Origin: Bordetella genomosp. 5
Lineage (GTDB): Bacteria > Pseudomonadota > Gammaproteobacteria > Burkholderiales > Burkholderiaceae_B
Length of the DNA: 64,000 nucleotides
Direction: 5' to 3'
NCBI RefSeq assembly: GCF_002261475.1
Contig: NZ_NEVN01000005.1
Coordinates: 62,001-126,000 of the forward strand
Positions 36,101 through 45,059 of the stretch are shown in pieces. The notes beneath the pieces are model-generated. The model was not told the origin of the DNA, did not search any database, and saw only the letters and a program-made list of their open reading frames with translations. How positions within the stretch are numbered: position 1 is the stretch's first letter; each line of letters starts with the position of its first letter. The position numbers and the translations under genes are program-made.

Positions 36101-36182
36101 GCAGCAGATGCGCCAGCTCACGGGCCCGGACGGGGCGGCCGGGGCCGTGGCGCCCGAACCGCCCGCCTCCGACGTGGCCTGA
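33141..36182 (+). CDS. hybrid sensor histidine kinase (GAF-PAS-GAF-PAS-HisKA-HATPase-REC)
   Basis: A 1013-residue soluble hybrid kinase with no membrane helix. Approximate order: GAF 20-175, PAS 190-305, GAF 325-460, PAS 485-590, dimerisation/phosphoacceptor 610-680 with H-box GGIAHDFNNMLQGISG (His624), ATPase 720-845 (NALLNLVINGRDAM, DTGVGMP, GTGLGLSMIYGF) and a receiver at 870-985 with DVLLTDVGLPG (Asp920) and VKPFHMEEL. HDFNN places it in the HWE/NtrB-like hybrid group. No response regulator is adjacent. It converges on treY with 30 bp between stops. The ligand is unknown; GAF domains could sense a cytoplasmic small molecule or redox state. Confidence 0.92.
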   Translation: MLSKGDQVSNPWTDTLARLEDERVMLQRIAAGVPLADVLAHVLHAVEAQSSVPLRTAISFLDDTGEHLIDVVGPSLPQAYLDTIEQAPIGPTVASWGAAAYFCAPVYVDDIAQHPNWTAWRDEALAHGLRACWSTPIRATDGRVLGVFSNYYLTPHTPSAQDIDAIALVTRTAALVIERYMSDRALRRSSERWRGIFERMQEGFFLSEAIRDRNGQITDFRFLEVNPALERQSGLRAGDTLGRTLREMFPRVPDQIMQTFINVVETGEPAQFEIAVPGPREGWYEARARREGHDQLTALFLDVSARKAAEAELWEGQHRKSFLLTLGDTLRNQQGQHEIETTACEALGRHLGLGVSAVVDVEADDRVTLSTCWFAHGEDELEPDALANQLSSEFREAVRSGKTAYLAPFLTTATGTAHPSALAVPMRRWGRMGGALYVRPSAGGRIKGNDIAFIEEVAERVCDAIERAGYSKMLEQRVEFAIAERDRIWRLSPELLAVVNAEGRFISVNPAVRSILGWSPDQFLSMPLAELVHAEDLADTLAAFSPPQPGQLGARHLESRLLNRNGSYSWITWSMAQTQGMLYLAGRDDTEMKAQAEALAQTADALRQSQKMEAVGRLTGGIAHDFNNMLQGISGALYLIRRKLASGKVDEVERFINTAMESTERAARLTQRLLTFSRRQPIDPKPLSPARVLTSMEDLFRRYIGEHVALVLDFADDLAGVRCDGNQLENALLNLVINGRDAMPDGGTLRIRAENRRLEPVVTRQFPELVPGEYVALSVIDTGVGMPPDVVAQAFDPFFTTKPLGEGTGLGLSMIYGFAQQAGGVATIQSAPGRGTTVTIFLPRYDGVVTEVPPDVFDASVGPVGDPHAVVALVEDDAGVREMVRASLEQLQVRVITAADGEAGRNMVCNAPRVDVLLTDVGLPGLNGRQLADAARITHPHVKIILMTGYAENAARGKGFLDEGMELIVKPFHMEELTQRVSRVLRQQQMRQLTGPDGAAGAVAPEPPASDVA

Positions 36183-36212
36183 ACCCGCAGGGAGCCGGGC
36201 GCGTGTCCGCGC

Positions 36213-38885
36213 TCAGGCGCCGTGCAGCAGGGCCACGGGCAGCCGGCCCCACAGATCGGCCAGCGTCAGCTGATCCTGGCCATCGTGCGCCGCGATCCGC
36301 GCCGCTGCGGCGTCTCCCGACAGCGCATCGGTCCAGCTCAAGCCGGCCAGGTCCGCGGGCAGACCGATACGCGTATCGGCCAGCCACTGCTTCGTTGCGG
36401 CGTCGTCGGGCGCGGCCAGGCGCGTGGCGCAGCCCCGCGGCACCACCACCAGCATCCAGCGGCCGCCGTGCGCGCGCAGGAACGCGATGACGTGGTCCGC
36501 GCCGGGGCCGGTCGCCGTCAGGGGCGTGTAGTCGCCCTGCGCGTACAGGGCGGGCCAGTCCTGCCGGCTCGCGAGCGCCGCGCGAATCACGCGCTGCTTC
36601 ACGCTGCCGTCTTCCCAGTCGCCCGCGGCCGGTGCGGTGCCGGCTTGCGCCGGACGCGCCAGCAGCGCCGCGCGTGCGTCGAAATCGACCGGGCGCCGGT
36701 TGTCGGGGTCGACCAGGCTGTAGTCCCAGAGGTCGGTGCCCTGGTATAGATCGGGCACGCCCGGCGTGGTCAGGCGCAGCAAGGTCTGCGCCAGGCTATT
36801 GATGCGGCCGGCGGGCGTGAGTCGGGCGGACAGCGCCGCGGCGCGTTGCATCAGCGGGGCGAGCGGGGCGCCCGGTGCCAGCGCCTCGAGCAACGCGGTG
36901 CACGCGGCCTCGTAGTCGGCGTCCGGATCGGTCCAGCTCGTGCGCTCCTTCGCTTCACGCAGCGACTTCATCCACCATTGCTCCAGCCGCTCGCGCCAGG
37001 CCTGCACGCCTTCGGCGTCGTCGGGGCTCAGGCCGTCGGGCCATGCGCCCACGAGCGTCTGCGCGAGCTGGTAGCGGTCGGCGGGATGGACGCGCGTCGC
37101 GGCGCCGGCATCGGCGACCCAGTCGTGCGCCCATCGCACCCAGTGCTCAGGGTCTTCGGTGAGTACGGCGAGACGTGCGCGCACGTCTTCGCCGCGCTTG
37201 TGATCATGCGTGGCGGTGGCGAGCATCGCCTGCGGATGATGGCTCACGCGCGTGGTACACGCCTCATGGAAGTCGGCCACGGACAGCGCGAAGTGGGTCG
37301 GCTCCGAGCCCACTTCATTGCGCGAGAGCAGCGGCGCGTAGCGGTAGAAAAGCGTGTCTTCGAGCGACTTCGCGGCCAGCGGCGGGGTCAGTTGTTCGAA
37401 GCGTTGCACGGCCTGGGCGCGCAGGCGCGCCTGCGTCTCGGCCTGCGCGCGCTGCCCGTTGGTGGCCTTGCTGGCGGGGGCGCCGCCCGAGAGCCACTGG
37501 TCGATCTGCCTGAGCAAGTCCTGTTGCGCGGGGTCGCCCGCCGACTCGGCCAGCGCCGCCTGCAGGGCCACATCGCAGGCTTGCTGATCCGACGGGCTGC
37601 GGCCGTGCTCGCCGGCATAGCTGCGGTAGCGCGGAAAGTGGCGCAACAGCAGATACTGCGCGCGGCCGATCGCGGCCTCGGTCCAGTCGCGCGTGGCGCG
37701 ATCGCTGCGGGCGATCTCGGCCAGCAGGCGGGTGAGGGTGCGCCGTTCGGCGACGAAATGCCGGCGCAGCATGCGGTCGCGCGCGGCCAGCCACTGTTCC
37801 TCTACGGGGCGGTCGTCGTGGGCGAGCTCCTGCCACAGCGCCTCGAACGGTGCCTGCGCGTCGGGCAGGTGGAGGACGGCCGACACCTGATCCATGAAGT
37901 CGTATCCGGTCGTGCCCTGCACCTGCCAGCTCGCGGGCAGCGGCTCGCCGGCGGCAAGAATCTTTTCGACGACGATATAGGGCTCGACGCTCAGACCCTG
38001 GGCCTGCCGATGGGCGCCGGCATCGCGCAGCGCGGTACGCAGGCGGCGCGCATACGCGCCCGGCTGGGCCAGGCCGTCGATGTGGTCGACGCGCACGCCA
38101 TCGATGAGGCCGGCGCCGTACAGGCGCAGCACGAGCGCATGCACGGCATCGAAGACCTCTTCCTCCTCGACGCGCACGCCCACGAGTTCACTGATCTCGA
38201 AGAAGCGGCGCCAGTTGATCTGGTCGGGCGCGCAACGCCACCACGCCAGGCGGTAATGCTGGGCTTCGAGCAATTCGTGCAGACGGGCGCGGCCGGCCGC
38301 ATCGTCGGGCGCATGGGCGGCCAGCGTGACGTCGGGCAGGGCGTCCGCCGCGAAGGAGCCCTCTGCCACCGGCAGATGCGTGCCGCCCGCGGCGACGGCG
38401 TACCGCGCGGCGCTGGTGTCGAAGACCAGCCGCAGGTCGCCGCTCTCGAGCGCCTGCCCGTAGGGCTGGCCCAGGATGGGCAGCAGGACCTTGCCGCGCA
38501 GCGCGGGGTCCTGCGCATGCCAATCGATATCGAACCAGCGTGCGTGAACGCTCGCGGCGCCATTGGCCAGCACATCCCACCACCAGGCATTGCTGGGATG
38601 CGCCGCCATGTGGTTGGGCACGATGTCGATGATGAGGCCGAGCCCGTGCGTGCGGGCCGTTTCGGCGAGTCGCCGCAGGGCCGAGATGCCGCCCAGATGT
38701 GGACTCACGACGGTGTGATCGACGACGTCGTAGCCGTGCGTCGATCCCTCGCGCGCCTGCGTGATCGGAGAGAGGTACAGGTGGCTCACACCCAGTGCCG
38801 CGTAATACGGAACCTGGTCGCGAGCCTGATCGAGGGTGAAGCCTGCATGCAGCTGCAGGCGGGCGGTGGCGCGCGGGGAACTCAT
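36213..38885 (-). CDS. treY: malto-oligosyltrehalose synthase
   Basis: An 890-residue GH13 enzyme that isomerises the reducing-end alpha-1,4 bond of maltodextrin to alpha,alpha-1,1, the first step of the TreYZ route. TreY hallmarks are RLQLHAGFTLDQARDQVPYY, GVSHLYLSPITQAREGSTHG and VPNHMAAHPSNAWWWDVL. The nucleophile is Asp267 (GVRVDHIDGL) and the acid Glu307 (IVVEKIL). The start overlaps the malQ stop (ATGA). Last gene of the operon. It works with treZ two genes upstream to release trehalose from glycogen-like glucan. Confidence 0.95.
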   Translation of the reverse strand: MSSPRATARLQLHAGFTLDQARDQVPYYAALGVSHLYLSPITQAREGSTHGYDVVDHTVVSPHLGGISALRRLAETARTHGLGLIIDIVPNHMAAHPSNAWWWDVLANGAASVHARWFDIDWHAQDPALRGKVLLPILGQPYGQALESGDLRLVFDTSAARYAVAAGGTHLPVAEGSFAADALPDVTLAAHAPDDAAGRARLHELLEAQHYRLAWWRCAPDQINWRRFFEISELVGVRVEEEEVFDAVHALVLRLYGAGLIDGVRVDHIDGLAQPGAYARRLRTALRDAGAHRQAQGLSVEPYIVVEKILAAGEPLPASWQVQGTTGYDFMDQVSAVLHLPDAQAPFEALWQELAHDDRPVEEQWLAARDRMLRRHFVAERRTLTRLLAEIARSDRATRDWTEAAIGRAQYLLLRHFPRYRSYAGEHGRSPSDQQACDVALQAALAESAGDPAQQDLLRQIDQWLSGGAPASKATNGQRAQAETQARLRAQAVQRFEQLTPPLAAKSLEDTLFYRYAPLLSRNEVGSEPTHFALSVADFHEACTTRVSHHPQAMLATATHDHKRGEDVRARLAVLTEDPEHWVRWAHDWVADAGAATRVHPADRYQLAQTLVGAWPDGLSPDDAEGVQAWRERLEQWWMKSLREAKERTSWTDPDADYEAACTALLEALAPGAPLAPLMQRAAALSARLTPAGRINSLAQTLLRLTTPGVPDLYQGTDLWDYSLVDPDNRRPVDFDARAALLARPAQAGTAPAAGDWEDGSVKQRVIRAALASRQDWPALYAQGDYTPLTATGPGADHVIAFLRAHGGRWMLVVVPRGCATRLAAPDDAATKQWLADTRIGLPADLAGLSWTDALSGDAAAARIAAHDGQDQLTLADLWGRLPVALLHGA

Positions 38886-41002
38886 TGTGGCTCGCTTTCG
38901 GTAGAGGTGGGTCCGGGTCGTGCAGCGCGCAGCAGGGCCGCGCGGCGTTGCACGGCCGCTTGGTCGAAGGGCGCGGCGAGCCGCGCGGGCAGGCGGCGCC
39001 GCCAATTGGGGTGGCCGCTGACGGTGCCCGGCAGATTGGGCTGTTCGGTCGCGGCGCAGAGGTCTTCCAGCGTCGCGATCATCAGCGGGGCGGGCGTGGC
39101 GGCCACGTGGTCGAGCACGCGCGCCAGCGGGGCGGCGACGGGCGCGGGCCGGCGCGAGGCCGGCGCCAGCGTCTGCCACAGCGCTTCGCGATCCGCCGCG
39201 CGGGCTTCGCGCATACTCGCCTCGGTTTCGTCGGGGCCGAGCAGGTTCAGCTGCACGCGCCAGTCGATGTCGCGTTCGCGCCACCAGCCGCGCACGGTGG
39301 GAAGATCGTGCGTCGTGGTCAGCGCGAGCTTGCGGTCGGACCATTCGCGCGCGGGCAGGAAGGGCGCCGGGCCGTCCTGGGCGGCGCCCCGTTCGAACCA
39401 GAGCACGCTCATGCCGGCCACGCCGGCCGCCTCCAACGCTTCGCCCATACCCTCGGGCACGGTGCCCAGGTCCTCGCCGATGGCCACGGCTTCATGCCGC
39501 CATGCCTCGAGCGCCACCAGCCGCAGCATATCGGCCAGCGGATAGCGCAGGTAAACGCCCTCGGCGGGCACGTTGCCCGGCACCAGCCACAGGCGTGCGA
39601 GGCCGAGGATGTGATCGATGCGCACGCCGCCCGCCGGCTTGAGGCTGGCGCGCAGCAGGTCGATGAAGGGCTGATAGCCCTGCGCGCGCAGCGCGGTCGG
39701 CGAGTAGGCCGACAGGCCCCAGGCCTGGCCGAGCGGGTTGTAGATGTCGGGAGGCGCCCCGATCGAGAGCTGCGCCAGGAAGTCGCCGGGCCGGCTCCAG
39801 GTCTGGCTGCCGCGCGGATCCGCGCCCACGGCCAGGTCGGTGATGAGCCCGACGCGCATGCCCGCGCGGCGCGCCGCCAGCTGCGTCTCGCTCAGGCTGG
39901 CGGAGGTGAGCCACTGCGCGAAGCAATGAAAATCGACGTCGTCCTCGTGACGCAGCGCATAGGCCGCCACGGCGCTGGAGCGGGCGTCGCGCAACGGCTC
40001 CGCCCAGTGCTGCCAGTGCGCCTCGGCCACGCTGCCCACGGCGGTGGTGTGCTCGGCGTGCAGCGACTCGAACACCGCGTGGTCGCGCAAGGCCTGGCCG
40101 CCGGCCGTTCGAAAGCCGGCATAGCGCCGCTTGAGAACGGCGGGCGCGCGGGCAAAGTCGCGATGCAGCTGACGCAGCAGCGCGAAGCGCACGCGCGCGG
40201 CGCGCGGCCAGTCGATCTCGCTGCGGGCATCGATCTGCGCCGCGAGCGCGCGCTCGGACTCGGGCAGGGCCTGCCACGCGCGTTCCACCATGGCGCTGCC
40301 GAGCACGGCCGCGGCATCGGCATAAAGCGGATTGAAAAAGAGCCGGCTCGACGGCGAGTAAGGGCTGTCGTGCGCGGGATGCGCGGCGTAGAGCGCATGG
40401 ACGGGACTGATGGCGACGGCCTGGGCGCCTTGCGCGGCGGCCGCGACGGCCAGTTCGCGCAGCGCGGCGAAGTCGCCGTGGCCGGCGCGGCTGGAGGGGC
40501 GCGCCGGATCGCCGCAACGCAGACCGTAGACCTGTGCGGCCACGCCCCAGGAGCGCGCCGGCAGCGAGGTCGGCGTGGCGGGCGCCACGGCCAGTCGCAC
40601 GCTGTGCGAGCCAATGACCAACTGATGGTAGCCCGGGCGCTGCGGCGCCACGATGCAGGGCCGGCCCTGCGTGTCCAGCTGCAGCACGCCCTGCGCGACC
40701 GAGCCGTTGTCGAGCTGGATCTCGTAGGGGCCGCTAGCCGAACCCGGCAGACCGGCGATCGGGCACGCGGCGCCCGCGTCGGTGACCAGCAGCGCGGGCG
40801 GGGCCTCCTGCTGCGCGCGCAGGTCGGCGAGGCTCTCGCGCGCCTGCTCCAGGCTGGCCGCGGGGAAGCCGAGTGCGTCCAGCACGGTGCGCAGGGTGTC
40901 CGGGCCCACCTGCTGGCCGCGGCCCTGGGCATCGGTCCAGTGCTGCGCCAGCCCGGCGGCCTCGGCCAGTTCGCTCAGGAGGGGATCGGCGCGATGCGTC
41001 AT
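38882..41002 (-). CDS. malQ: 4-alpha-glucanotransferase (amylomaltase)
   Basis: A 706-residue GH77 disproportionating enzyme that transfers maltodextrin units between chains. The catalytic region shows RPGDFLAQLSIGAPPDIYNP, nucleophile Asp463 in GVRIDHILGLARLWLVP and acid Glu510 in AIGEDLGTVPEGM. An N-terminal domain of about 150 residues (TDAQGRGQQVGPDTLRTVLD) is typical of the longer proteobacterial MalQ. ATGA overlaps join it to treZ and treY. It can recycle short maltodextrins left by TreYZ and GlgX back into usable chains. Confidence 0.94.
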   Translation of the reverse strand: MTHRADPLLSELAEAAGLAQHWTDAQGRGQQVGPDTLRTVLDALGFPAASLEQARESLADLRAQQEAPPALLVTDAGAACPIAGLPGSASGPYEIQLDNGSVAQGVLQLDTQGRPCIVAPQRPGYHQLVIGSHSVRLAVAPATPTSLPARSWGVAAQVYGLRCGDPARPSSRAGHGDFAALRELAVAAAAQGAQAVAISPVHALYAAHPAHDSPYSPSSRLFFNPLYADAAAVLGSAMVERAWQALPESERALAAQIDARSEIDWPRAARVRFALLRQLHRDFARAPAVLKRRYAGFRTAGGQALRDHAVFESLHAEHTTAVGSVAEAHWQHWAEPLRDARSSAVAAYALRHEDDVDFHCFAQWLTSASLSETQLAARRAGMRVGLITDLAVGADPRGSQTWSRPGDFLAQLSIGAPPDIYNPLGQAWGLSAYSPTALRAQGYQPFIDLLRASLKPAGGVRIDHILGLARLWLVPGNVPAEGVYLRYPLADMLRLVALEAWRHEAVAIGEDLGTVPEGMGEALEAAGVAGMSVLWFERGAAQDGPAPFLPAREWSDRKLALTTTHDLPTVRGWWRERDIDWRVQLNLLGPDETEASMREARAADREALWQTLAPASRRPAPVAAPLARVLDHVAATPAPLMIATLEDLCAATEQPNLPGTVSGHPNWRRRLPARLAAPFDQAAVQRRAALLRAARPGPTSTESEPQ

Positions 41003-42819
41003 GCGGCCTCGTCGGGAGCGGTCAGGAGCGCGATGGTGCAGGCGGGCGCCAGCACGCCATCGCTCAAGGCGTCGAGCGCGCCATCACGGCTCTCGAAGCG
41101 CGTTCCGGTGTCGATGCCGGCGAGCTGTTGACGCAGCCCGGCGGGCAGCACGGCTTCGGCCTCGCCCAGGTTGGCCAGCAACAGCAGCGTGCTGCCGTCA
41201 CCGAGCCGCCAGCTGGCGTACACGGCGGCGGGGCCCAGCGGCTGAGCATCGACGGCGCGGGCACCCACCAGGCGCGGCGTGACCCACTCGGCACGTCGCT
41301 GCAGCAGCAAGGTGTAATAGTCGATCCACGCGGTCGCGCGCACGTCCGGGATGGCTTCGCCGGGCGCCGGCAGCAGTTCGGGCTGGCTCGCGATGAAGGT
41401 CGACGCCGCATTGGGATCCGGCAGGGTGGCGCTGTCGTGATCGCGCAGGAAGCTCGCGAACTCGCGTTGACGGCCCTCGCGCACGGCCTGGGCCAGCGCG
41501 GGATCGGGATGGCTGGTGAAGTACTGGAACGGCACCTGCGAACCGGTTTCCTCGCCCATGAACAGCAGCGGGATTTGCGGCGCGAGCAGTTGCAGCGCGA
41601 CCGCCGCGCGCAGTCGTTCCGGGTCGTCGACCAGCGCCTGCAGGCGGTCGCCGAGTGCGCGGTTGCCGGTCTGATCATGATTCTGCAGGAACAGCACGAA
41701 CGCCGTGGGCGGCAGTGCGCCGCTGGGCTCGCCGCGCGGCACGCCGCCGCGGTGCGCCGACGCCTGGCCCTGGTAGACGAAGCCTTCGCGCAGGCAGCGC
41801 GCCAGCAGCGTGGCCGGTTCCTCGTTGTAGTCGCCGTAGTAGCCGGCGGACTCGCCGGTCAACAGGCGATGCAGCACGTGGTGGCCGTCGTCGTTCCATT
41901 GCGCGTCGTACGCGTTCTGCAGCAGATGGGCGCGGTTGTCGTCGTTCTCGAGCACCAGATGCAGATGGCGGCCATCGCCGATTTCGGCGCGCAAGGTGGC
42001 GGCGAGCTCCACGAGCCATTCGTCGCTGGCGATGGCGTGCACGGCGTCCAGCCGCAGGCCATCGAAGCGATATTCCTTGAGCCAGTGCAGCGCGCTCTCG
42101 GCGAAGAACTGCCGCACCGCGGTCTGGCTGAAATCGATGGCGGAGCCCCACGGCGTGGAGGCATCGGCCGTGAAGAACGGACCCGCATACAACGGGAGAT
42201 AGTTGCCGTCGGGCCCGAAGTGGTTGTAGACCACATCCAGCATCACCGACACGCCCAGGCCATGGGCGGTGTCGATCAGCGCCTTCAGTTCGTCGGGCGT
42301 GCCATAGGCCGTGTCCGGCGCGTAGGGCAACACGCCGTCGTAGCCCCAATTGCGCGGGCCGGGGAAGTCGGCGATCGGCATCAGCTCGAGCACGGTGATG
42401 CCCAGCGCGGCCAGCGCGGGCAGCCGCGCGGCAAGACCGGCGTAGCCGCCGGCCAGGCCGGGATGGGCTTCGTAGATGACGGACTCGTGCCAGGGGCGGC
42501 CACGCCATTCGGTGTGTTGCCAGGCATAGCTGTCGGGCGCGACGACGACGCTGGGGTCGTGCACATCGCCGTCCTGCAGGCGCGACGCGGGATCCGGTAC
42601 CACCGTGTCGTCGTCGATGCGGTAACGGTAGCGGGCGCCCGGCCCGCAATCGACCACGGTCTCGGCGTAGCCGTCGGCGTCAGGCACCAGCGGAATCGGC
42701 GCGCGGCCGTCGATCTCGAGGGCCAGGCCGGGCGGGGCGCTGGGCGCCCACAGGCGGAAGCGGGTGCGTCCGTCGGGGAGCACCCAGGCGCCAAAGGCGG
42801 GGAAACGAGCCTGAATCAT
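40999..42819 (-). CDS. treZ: malto-oligosyltrehalose trehalohydrolase
   Basis: A 606-residue GH13 enzyme that cuts free trehalose from maltooligosyl-trehalose made by TreY. An N-terminal CBM48/E-set domain (FRLWAPSAPPGLALEIDG) precedes the barrel. Nucleophile Asp258 lies in [17 protein letters not shown] and the acid Glu291 in LHLVLENDDNRAHLL. LFMGEETGSQVPFQYFTSHP is typical of TreZ. Start 42819 overlaps the glgX stop (ATGA). Standing between glgX and malQ, it couples debranching to trehalose release. Confidence 0.95.
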   Translation of the reverse strand: MIQARFPAFGAWVLPDGRTRFRLWAPSAPPGLALEIDGRAPIPLVPDADGYAETVVDCGPGARYRYRIDDDTVVPDPASRLQDGDVHDPSVVVAPDSYAWQHTEWRGRPWHESVIYEAHPGLAGGYAGLAARLPALAALGITVLELMPIADFPGPRNWGYDGVLPYAPDTAYGTPDELKALIDTAHGLGVSVMLDVVYNHFGPDGNYLPLYAGPFFTADASTPWGSAIDFSQTAVRQFFAESALHWLKEYRFDGLRLDAVHAIASDEWLVELAATLRAEIGDGRHLHLVLENDDNRAHLLQNAYDAQWNDDGHHVLHRLLTGESAGYYGDYNEEPATLLARCLREGFVYQGQASAHRGGVPRGEPSGALPPTAFVLFLQNHDQTGNRALGDRLQALVDDPERLRAAVALQLLAPQIPLLFMGEETGSQVPFQYFTSHPDPALAQAVREGRQREFASFLRDHDSATLPDPNAASTFIASQPELLPAPGEAIPDVRATAWIDYYTLLLQRRAEWVTPRLVGARAVDAQPLGPAAVYASWRLGDGSTLLLLANLGEAEAVLPAGLRQQLAGIDTGTRFESRDGALDALSDGVLAPACTIALLTAPDEAA

Positions 42820-45059
42820 GGGGACACCTGTGCTTCGGGTTGCGCGGCGGGCTGATCGGCGCCGCCATCGTCCGGGCGCGGTTCGCCCGGCGCGTCGGGC
42901 TCGGGCGATCCGGCCTCCTGTTTTTTTGCGGGGGCGGCGTCGCTCGCCGCCGGCACCCGCACGCACAGCACGCGCAGCGCGTGCGCGCCGACCGCAATGG
43001 TGGCTTCGCCATGCGGGCCGGGCGCGGCATCTGGCGCGGCGCTGTCCAGGGCGCTTTCCCACGCCAGTTGCGGCTGGGGCAGCGTGACCTCGGCATCGTC
43101 GTCACCGGCGTTCATGATGAGCAGCGTCACGTCGACGGAGCCGTCTTCGCAGCGGAAGGCGCGCCGCAGTTGCAGCACGCGGTCTTCGGCGTTCTCCCAG
43201 GCCGGCTGGTTCATGTGCTGGCCACCGGCATCGAACCAGGTGACGGCGTTCACGCCGGGATGCAGTTCCTCGTCGGCGTTGCCGAAGCGCGCGGCGCGCA
43301 GGCTCGGGTGCTCGCGGCGCAGCGCCGCCACGCGGCCGACGTAGGCCGTCAGCGACCGGCCCTCGGGCGAGGCGGCCTGGTTCCAGTCCAGCCACGAGAG
43401 CGGGTTGTCCTGGCAATAGGCGTTGTTGTTGCCGTCCTGGCTGTTGCCGAACTCATCGCCCGCCAGCAGCATGGGCGTGCCGTCGGCCAGCAACACGCTC
43501 GACAGCAAGGCACGCTGCACGCGGGCGCGCGTGGCCAGCACGTCGGCGTTGTCGGTCGGGCCTTCTTCGCCCCAGTTGCGGCTGTAGTTCTCGCTGTGAC
43601 CGTCGCGCCCTTCCTCGCCATTGGCTTCGTTGTGGCGCTCGTTGTAGCTCACGATGTCCGCGGTCGTGAAGCCATCGTGGGCGGCCACGAAGTTCACGCT
43701 GGCCCAGGGCCGGCGGTGGCGCCGGTCGAAGACGTCGCGCGAGCCGACAAGCCGTGCCGCGAGATCGCCGCGCTGGCCGGGGTCGCCGCGCCAGTAACGC
43801 CGCACGCCATCGCGGAAGCGGTCGTTCCATTCGGCGAAGCGGGGCGGGTGGTTGCCGAGCTGGTAGCCGTCGGGGCCGATGTCCCAGGGTTCGGAAATCA
43901 GTTTCACGCCGTTCAGCACGGGATCCTGCAGCACCGCGTCGAAGAAGCCCGAGCCCGGGTCGAAGCCCGTGCCTTCGCGGCCGAGCGTCGAGCCCAGGTC
44001 GAAGCGGAACCCGTCGACCTGGTACGACTGCACCCAGTGGCGCAGCGAATCGGTGATCATCTGCAGCACGCGCGGGTGCGACACGTTGACCGTGTTGCCG
44101 ACGCCCGTGTCGTTGATGTAGTAGCGCTCTTCGCCGGGCATCAGGCGGTAATAGCTGGCGTTGTCCAGACCGCGCCACGACAGGGTCGGGCCGAGTTCGC
44201 TGCCTTCGCAGGTGTGGTTGTAGACCACGTCGAGAATGACTTCGATGCCGGCCGCGTGCAGCCGGCGGATCGCCTGGCGCAGTTCGTTCGGGCCCTGCTG
44301 CGGCACGTAGGCGGGCTCCGGCGCGAAGAACGCCAGCGTGCTGTAGCCCCAGTAGTTGCGCAGCCCGCGTTCGGTCAGGAAACGTTCCTGCAGGAAGGCG
44401 TGGACCGGCAGCAGCTCGATCGCGGTCGCGCCGATGCGATGCAGGTGATCGATGAAGCGGGGATCGCCGAGGGCGGTGGCGGTGCCGCGCATGGGCTGGC
44501 GCAGATCGTCGCGCTGCATCGACACGCCGCGCACATGCGCCTCGTACACCACGGTGTCGTTCCAGTTGGTGCGCGGCGGGCGCGTATCGCCCCAGTTGAA
44601 GACGCCGTCTTCGGTCACGACGGCCTTGGGCATGGCCGGCGCGCTGTCGCGGCGGTCCATGCTCAGGTCGGCGCGCGCGTGGTTCAGGCGATAGCCGAAC
44701 AGCGCATCGGACCACTGCAAGGGCGCCGACAACTGGCGCGCGTAAGGGTCGAGCAGCAGCTTGTGCGGGTTGAAGCGGTGACCGTTGCGCGGATCGTAGG
44801 GACCATAAGCGCGATAGCCATAAAGCAGGCCGGGCTGGGCGTCGGGCAGGTAGCCGTGCCAGACCTCGTCGGTGCACTCGGGCAGGGTGAAGCGCTTGAG
44901 CTCCTTGCGTCCGCGTGCATCGAAAATGCAAAGCTCGATGCGGGTGGCGTTGGCCGAGAAAACCGCGAAATTCACGCCCAGGCCGTCGCTGGTGGCGCCG
45001 AGCGGGTAGGGACGGCCTGGCAGCAGGCGGGGCAGACCGAGATAATCCATGGGAGTCAT
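42816..45059 (-). CDS. glgX: glycogen debranching enzyme GlgX
   Basis: A 747-residue GH13 isoamylase-type enzyme that removes short alpha-1,6 branches. It has an N-terminal CBM48 ([20 protein letters not shown]), nucleophile Asp354 in [15 protein letters not shown], acid Glu390 in LISEPWDIG, and [20 protein letters not shown] near the active site. The C-terminus ends in an acidic Ala/Pro-rich tail of about 40 residues not needed for the fold. The ATG overlaps the glgB stop (ATGA). An internal ATG three codons in is possible. Confidence 0.94.
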   Translation of the reverse strand: MTPMDYLGLPRLLPGRPYPLGATSDGLGVNFAVFSANATRIELCIFDARGRKELKRFTLPECTDEVWHGYLPDAQPGLLYGYRAYGPYDPRNGHRFNPHKLLLDPYARQLSAPLQWSDALFGYRLNHARADLSMDRRDSAPAMPKAVVTEDGVFNWGDTRPPRTNWNDTVVYEAHVRGVSMQRDDLRQPMRGTATALGDPRFIDHLHRIGATAIELLPVHAFLQERFLTERGLRNYWGYSTLAFFAPEPAYVPQQGPNELRQAIRRLHAAGIEVILDVVYNHTCEGSELGPTLSWRGLDNASYYRLMPGEERYYINDTGVGNTVNVSHPRVLQMITDSLRHWVQSYQVDGFRFDLGSTLGREGTGFDPGSGFFDAVLQDPVLNGVKLISEPWDIGPDGYQLGNHPPRFAEWNDRFRDGVRRYWRGDPGQRGDLAARLVGSRDVFDRRHRRPWASVNFVAAHDGFTTADIVSYNERHNEANGEEGRDGHSENYSRNWGEEGPTDNADVLATRARVQRALLSSVLLADGTPMLLAGDEFGNSQDGNNNAYCQDNPLSWLDWNQAASPEGRSLTAYVGRVAALRREHPSLRAARFGNADEELHPGVNAVTWFDAGGQHMNQPAWENAEDRVLQLRRAFRCEDGSVDVTLLIMNAGDDDAEVTLPQPQLAWESALDSAAPDAAPGPHGEATIAVGAHALRVLCVRVPAASDAAPAKKQEAGSPEPDAPGEPRPDDGGADQPAAQPEAQVSP

